Positions 61,280 through 64,000 of a DNA stretch of 64,000 nucleotides are shown piece after piece (position 1 is the stretch's first letter; every line of letters begins with the position of its first letter). A program made the translations under genes and the position numbers. Where the stretch lies: assembly GCF_027922185.1 (NCBI RefSeq), contig NZ_BSFE01000011.1, positions 1 to 64,000 of the forward strand. Reading direction: 5' to 3'. This DNA is from Maricaulis virginensis. Lineage in GTDB: Bacteria > Pseudomonadota > Alphaproteobacteria > Caulobacterales > Maricaulaceae. The notes beneath the pieces were generated by a model. It ran no database searches and was not told the origin of the DNA. It was given only the letters and a program-made list of their open reading frames with translations.

Positions 61280-61575
61280 TGAGCGCAAAAGGACGCACGG
61301 GCACAGGTATCGGTGGTGTACGAGCATTGTCGGCTGTGTTGATTGACCCGGACCCGTTCGAAGTTTTTATCCTCTCCCCTGCCCGTCATACGCGACCAGT
61401 TCGCGCGACTTCGCAGCTTGAAGAGCTGACGACCTGGCCAGGACATCAGATCCGGAACAGCACATTTCTGAGTGACCGGCATGATGCACTCTTTCGGCCC
61501 TAAGCAAACGATTGCAGCCGAAAGTGGTGTGGGGCAGGCTCGAATTGTCGGTCGGCACCAAAAGGGGGATGAGGC
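61280..61575. other. Non-coding gap upstream of ssb and the lipoprotein-like gene
   Basis: About 300 bp between element B and the plus-strand lipoprotein-like gene. Short frames here look like shadows. Promoters for both directions are expected but no confident -35/-10 pair was found. GGGGGATGAGG directly before 61576 is the ribosome site of the plus-strand gene. Confidence 0.6.
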
Positions 61576-61965
61576 ATGACAACAAGGAAGGCACGGCGCG
61601 CTCTGGTGGGGCTGATGGCGCTGGGTACGATGACAGCAGCTGGTGGGTGTGACGCCGGCACATATGAAACGGATGTGATGACGCCTGCCATGATCATCCA
61701 GACGAATACAGAGACGGGCGAGATCCGCGCCTGTGCGGTGGTTCGGTTGATCAACGATGCAGCGAGTTCGGTACGAGTGCGCGCGCGGGCGATGGAAGCC
61801 GACAGGTTCGACGAAGGCGTTTTGACAGATGAGGAGCTCGGCCGGCGAGAGCGGGCAATTCTGGAGCGTGAGGAGTCGGATACACTAGCATCGCCAGAAC
61901 GGATCCCAGAAGCGAGTACCAGCAACGAGCACCTTGTTGAGTGCACACATTGGACGGCGCGGTAG
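61576..61965 (+). CDS. Hypothetical small lipoprotein
   Basis: This 129-residue protein has a positive N-terminus and hydrophobic stretch ending in TMTAAGGCD, a reasonable lipobox with Cys25, followed by a polar, Glu/Arg-rich region (DEELGRRERAILEREESDTL). The family was not recognised. GGGGGATGAGG precedes ATG 61576. It and the next gene are plus-strand genes flanked by minus-strand backbone genes. Entry exclusion or surface roles are possible but unsupported. Confidence 0.6.
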   Translation: MTTRKARRALVGLMALGTMTAAGGCDAGTYETDVMTPAMIIQTNTETGEIRACAVVRLINDAASSVRVRARAMEADRFDEGVLTDEELGRRERAILEREESDTLASPERIPEASTSNEHLVECTHWTAR

Positions 61966-62039
61966 ATAGGCTGCTGGATGTCGCGACAGCGACAGTTTTT
62001 GTCGCTCGGATGCGGATAATGCCTGCAGGGAGAGCACCG

Positions 62040-62570
62040 ATGCAGGATCAGATACTATTCATTGAGATGGTGCCGACGCCGATCTGGGGTGTCAGCCTAC
62101 GGCGTCATTTGCCGAGATCCGCGTGGAACCGGCTGCGCCAGGCTGTCCTGGAGGATTGTGAATACCGCTGTGAGGTGTGCGGCGCCGACATTTCCGGGAA
62201 GCGGCAGGCGGTAGCCGATGAGGTGTGGAACTATCACACCGATCGCTCGCCGGCAGTGGCTGAGCTCTACGACATTCAGGGTGTGTGTATGCGGTGCGAC
62301 CGCATCAAACACCTGGGCCTGACATCAGCTCTGATCGGACAGGGCCATATGGCGGCCGACTATATGGACGAGCTGAGAGCCCATTTCTGTAAGGTCAATG
62401 GCGCCAGCGAGGAAGAGTTCGAGTATCAACGGGGGATGGAGTTTGCGGTTCAGGCACAGCTGTCACAGCATGACTGGACGGTAGACTGGGGCGAATATGA
62501 AGAGCTTGTCCCTGAAGCGGTGCTGGGACAGGTCTTCTCGCAGGACCGCAAGCCGACATATCCAGCATAG
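62040..62570 (+). CDS. Cys-rich HNH-endonuclease-like protein
   Basis: This 176-residue protein has two CxxC pairs around an HNH-like centre: CEYRCEVCGADISGK and GVCMRCDRIKHLG, with a WNYHTD motif between them, as in zinc-bound HNH folds (the usual Asn/His second motif is in YHTD). Whether it cuts DNA cannot be told. The start is ATG 62040 with GGGAG about 9 nt upstream; the frame opens earlier at 61941 inside the previous gene. It converges on the RES toxin gene with a 10-bp gap. Confidence 0.65.
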   Translation: MQDQILFIEMVPTPIWGVSLRRHLPRSAWNRLRQAVLEDCEYRCEVCGADISGKRQAVADEVWNYHTDRSPAVAELYDIQGVCMRCDRIKHLGLTSALIGQGHMAADYMDELRAHFCKVNGASEEEFEYQRGMEFAVQAQLSQHDWTVDWGEYEELVPEAVLGQVFSQDRKPTYPA

Positions 62571-62580
62571 GCCGGCCATA

Positions 62581-63285
62581 TCAGGCGACCCGATAGACGG
62601 TCCTGCCGTCGCGTACCCAGTCAACGCGCTCGCCGTTCCAGTGATATTCGAAATGGGCGGCCGGTGTCGGGACCTTGACCAGGTCCGGGTAGAAGAAGGC
62701 TGCGCATTCGCCGCCGGGATGTCGCACGCTGGGATAGACGATCCCTTGGCCGTCATTGGCGCGAAGCGTGTCGGCAGCTGCCTGGCTGGCAGTGTAGTCC
62801 GTGGGATGCAGGAGTGGATCCCACGCCGGGTCTCCGGAGCGAATATCATGCAGCCGGGTGTCGATGGTAAATGTGAGCTCGCGGAACTGTTCGATGCTGG
62901 GCGGCTCATCCGTCCGGCGCATGAAGTTCTCAAAATGATGGATGGTCTCGGCCAGGGCCGTTTCGAAGGCCTGGGCGATATAGAGCACGCCGAAACCCTT
63001 CGGAGAAAACCGGGTCGCGCGGTCCGGAGACACATGGGTGAAGGGCGCCATGAGATAGCTGGTGCCGGGGCCGCCCACGCGGCGGTCTACCGGTACCAGG
63101 TCCAGAGCGCCGATGGCCTGGGCGATGCGTGGATTGGTCTTCTGCTCCAGACTGATGACGCCCGGCCAATCGGCCGGGTCGGCGATGTCCTCGAACAGAT
63201 CGATCGGGGGATGAATGGTTCGGATGAGGCGAACGGCTCGCGACCAGCGGACACGCGAGACCGGGGCGGCGGTGATGTCTGTCAC
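62581..63285 (-). CDS. RES-domain toxin (NAD+-consuming)
   Basis: This 234-residue RES-domain protein has the R-x-S-type core (GPGTSYLMAPFTHVSPDRAT then RFSPKGFGVLYIAQAFETAL), an Arg/Glu region of the active site (LAETIHHFENFMRRTDEPP), and the closing YPSVRHPGGECAAFF. RES toxins deplete NAD+ by phosphorolysis or hydrolysis. It is coupled to the Xre antitoxin gene (4-nt overlap 63282-63285), the standard RES-Xre order. It stabilises the plasmid by post-segregational killing. Confidence 0.9.
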   Translation of the reverse strand: MTDITAAPVSRVRWSRAVRLIRTIHPPIDLFEDIADPADWPGVISLEQKTNPRIAQAIGALDLVPVDRRVGGPGTSYLMAPFTHVSPDRATRFSPKGFGVLYIAQAFETALAETIHHFENFMRRTDEPPSIEQFRELTFTIDTRLHDIRSGDPAWDPLLHPTDYTASQAAADTLRANDGQGIVYPSVRHPGGECAAFFYPDLVKVPTPAAHFEYHWNGERVDWVRDGRTVYRVA

Positions 63286-63695
63286 CAGCCGCCGCGCTCG
63301 GCATCCAGGTAGTTGCGCACACGCATGAGATCGGTGAGATAACCGTTCATCATCACGTCGAGAGCGGACTTGCCGTCGAACGCCTTGTTCGGCTGCTTGA
63401 TCCAGTCGTATCCGCGCGAGGGCTCACGAAAGAGGATCCGCAGGGCCTTGTGGATTCCGAGCAGTGTACCCAGTCGCATTCCAAGATCGCGCGAGATCTG
63501 GCCCGGGCCGGACTTGCGCCAGCGGCGATAGGTCGTGGCGGACATATCGAGTAGGTTGGCGGCCTGGGCTTCAGACAGGCCCCATTGGACGAAGAGGTTC
63601 GACACAGCCCGGAAGCCGGCCGCGGCTTCTTCGGGCGTGATCGGATCGCCGGTGTGATCCCGGCGGGCGGTATCGATTTCGGTCAGCATGTGCAT
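63282..63695 (-). CDS. Xre/MbcA/ParS-type antitoxin
   Basis: This 137-residue protein has an N-terminal helix-turn-helix (GLSEAQAANLLDMSATTYRR) and a C-terminal MbcA/ParS toxin-binding domain (LGIHKALRILFREPSRGYDW then MNGYLTDLMRVRNYLDAERG). The start is ATG 63695, chosen because GGAG lies 6 nt upstream; the frame is open to TTG 63716. It binds the RES toxin and represses the operon. Confidence 0.88.
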   Translation of the reverse strand: MHMLTEIDTARRDHTGDPITPEEAAAGFRAVSNLFVQWGLSEAQAANLLDMSATTYRRWRKSGPGQISRDLGMRLGTLLGIHKALRILFREPSRGYDWIKQPNKAFDGKSALDVMMNGYLTDLMRVRNYLDAERGGW

Positions 63696-63708
63696 GGTCG
63701 GCTCCATA

Positions 63709-63743
63709 TGGCGCAATTATAGTAATAGCGCGCCAAATGGCAA
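63709..63743 (-). promoter_or_regulatory. Promoter and operator of the Xre-RES operon
   Basis: On the minus strand, -35 TTGCCA (63743-63738) and -10 TATAAT (63721-63716) are 16 bp apart. A TGGCGC/GCGCCA inverted repeat (63709-63714 and 63730-63735) brackets the -10 and is the probable antitoxin operator. Confidence 0.8.
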
Positions 63744-63766
63744 CACCCGGTTAAGGGGTGCTGCCA
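63738..63766 (-). terminator. Hairpin after the DUF3768 gene, overlapping the antitoxin promoter
   Basis: TGGCAACACCC (63738-63748) pairs with GGGTGCTGCCA (63756-63766), 11 bp with one mismatch and a 7-nt loop. It lies 8 bp after the DUF3768 stop and includes the -35 of the Xre-RES promoter. Only ATTT follows the stem, so termination may be partial. Confidence 0.6.
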
Positions 63767-63774
63767 CGGGGTGA

Positions 63775-64000
63775 TCAGTATTCGCTCGCATACATGAGGG
63801 TGAGCACTCGGCGTGTGATCGATTGATCGGAAGGATCCTCGCTGGCGTATTCCATGGTCGGATCGTAATAGTCGATTTTCCAATAGAAACTGTCGCCGGC
63901 GAACTTGAACGCCCCGAACGAATGGTCGCGATCGACATCCGTGTCGGGCGTGAAGTTTTCATAACCACGGACTATGGCCAGCAAGCTGGCCTGCAGGTCC
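63775..64000 (-). CDS. DUF3768 protein, partial
   Basis: The C-terminal 75 codons are in the window; the start lies beyond the right edge. FGAFKFAGDSFYWKIDYYDP and ITRRVLTLMYASEY match the end of DUF3768 proteins, small and common on alphaproteobacterial plasmids, with no known function. It is next to the antitoxin gene on the same strand, separated by the hairpin. Confidence 0.85.
   Translation of the reverse strand, partial: DLQASLLAIVRGYENFTPDTDVDRDHSFGAFKFAGDSFYWKIDYYDPTMEYASEDPSDQSITRRVLTLMYASEY

Overview
The window looks like about 64 kb of a conjugative plasmid (or integrated conjugative element) from an alphaproteobacterium. Evidence for this is the type of backbone genes (MobF relaxase, Strawberry-notch helicase with a methyltransferase domain, DUF2493, DUF3768 and RES/Xre families), the GC-rich coding style and the many 1-11 nt gene overlaps. 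A Hyphomonadaceae-like host is only a guess. No tRNA, rRNA or CRISPR array was seen.

Positions 1-8.7 kb hold a metal-resistance block on the minus strand. It contains a His/Met-rich secreted protein, CopB and CopA (multicopper oxidase), a CnrYXH-like anti-sigma/sensor/ECF-sigma set, and a set of envelope genes (SnoaL-like, acyltransferase, DUF2231, formyltransferase-like, isoprenylcysteine-methyltransferase-like, DUF2933). The left edge cuts an IS5-family transposase. Positions 8.8-23.7 kb hold a stress/energy module. The plus-strand operon is FtsH, beta-CASP nuclease-like, AMP/thymidine phosphorylase-like, PRPP-synthetase-like and acetate kinase. Facing it on the minus strand are pseudoazurin, a frameshifted porin, a diheme cytochrome c, a lone Rieske protein, PPK2, a phosphoketolase-family enzyme, a P-II-like protein and a cyclopropane fatty acid synthase. 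Read together, these suggest recovery of ATP from nucleotides and pentose phosphates under stress, plus a short periplasmic electron-transfer chain.

Positions 23.8-34.5 kb are a second copper block: APC permease, copper P-type ATPase behind a CueR promoter, CueR, and CusCBA with a CusF domain fused to CusB. Positions 34.6-40.3 kb carry a TetR-controlled YbhGFSR-like ABC exporter next to a 50-bp palindrome. Positions 40.3-44.4 kb carry a cytochrome c, an EamA transporter, NhaA, a cation diffusion facilitator and a small K+ channel. A mosaic IS3-family remnant at 44.5-45.2 kb marks the cargo/backbone junction.

Positions 45.4-54.0 kb are the mobilisation operon (ribbon-helix-helix protein, coupling protein, MobF relaxase, a degenerate relaxase-helicase paralogue, a DUF2726-like protein), in the same order as R388 trwA-trwB-trwC. 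The oriT can be located: a hairpin followed by an R388-like nick sequence near 54,238, with helically phased GGAACA repeats between it and the ribbon-helix-helix gene. From 54.2 kb rightwards is the predicted leading region: a hypothetical gene, a DUF2493/SLOG protein, the 1392-residue helicase-methyltransferase and SSB, all on the minus strand so that the predicted transferred strand is their template. Two homologous structured elements lie directly upstream of ssb and the DUF2493 gene. They show compensatory base changes and can form mutually exclusive hairpins over the ribosome binding site; they are the most interesting unexplained signal here. The right end has a lipoprotein-like gene, a Cys-rich HNH-like gene, a RES/Xre toxin-antitoxin pair and a partial DUF3768 gene.
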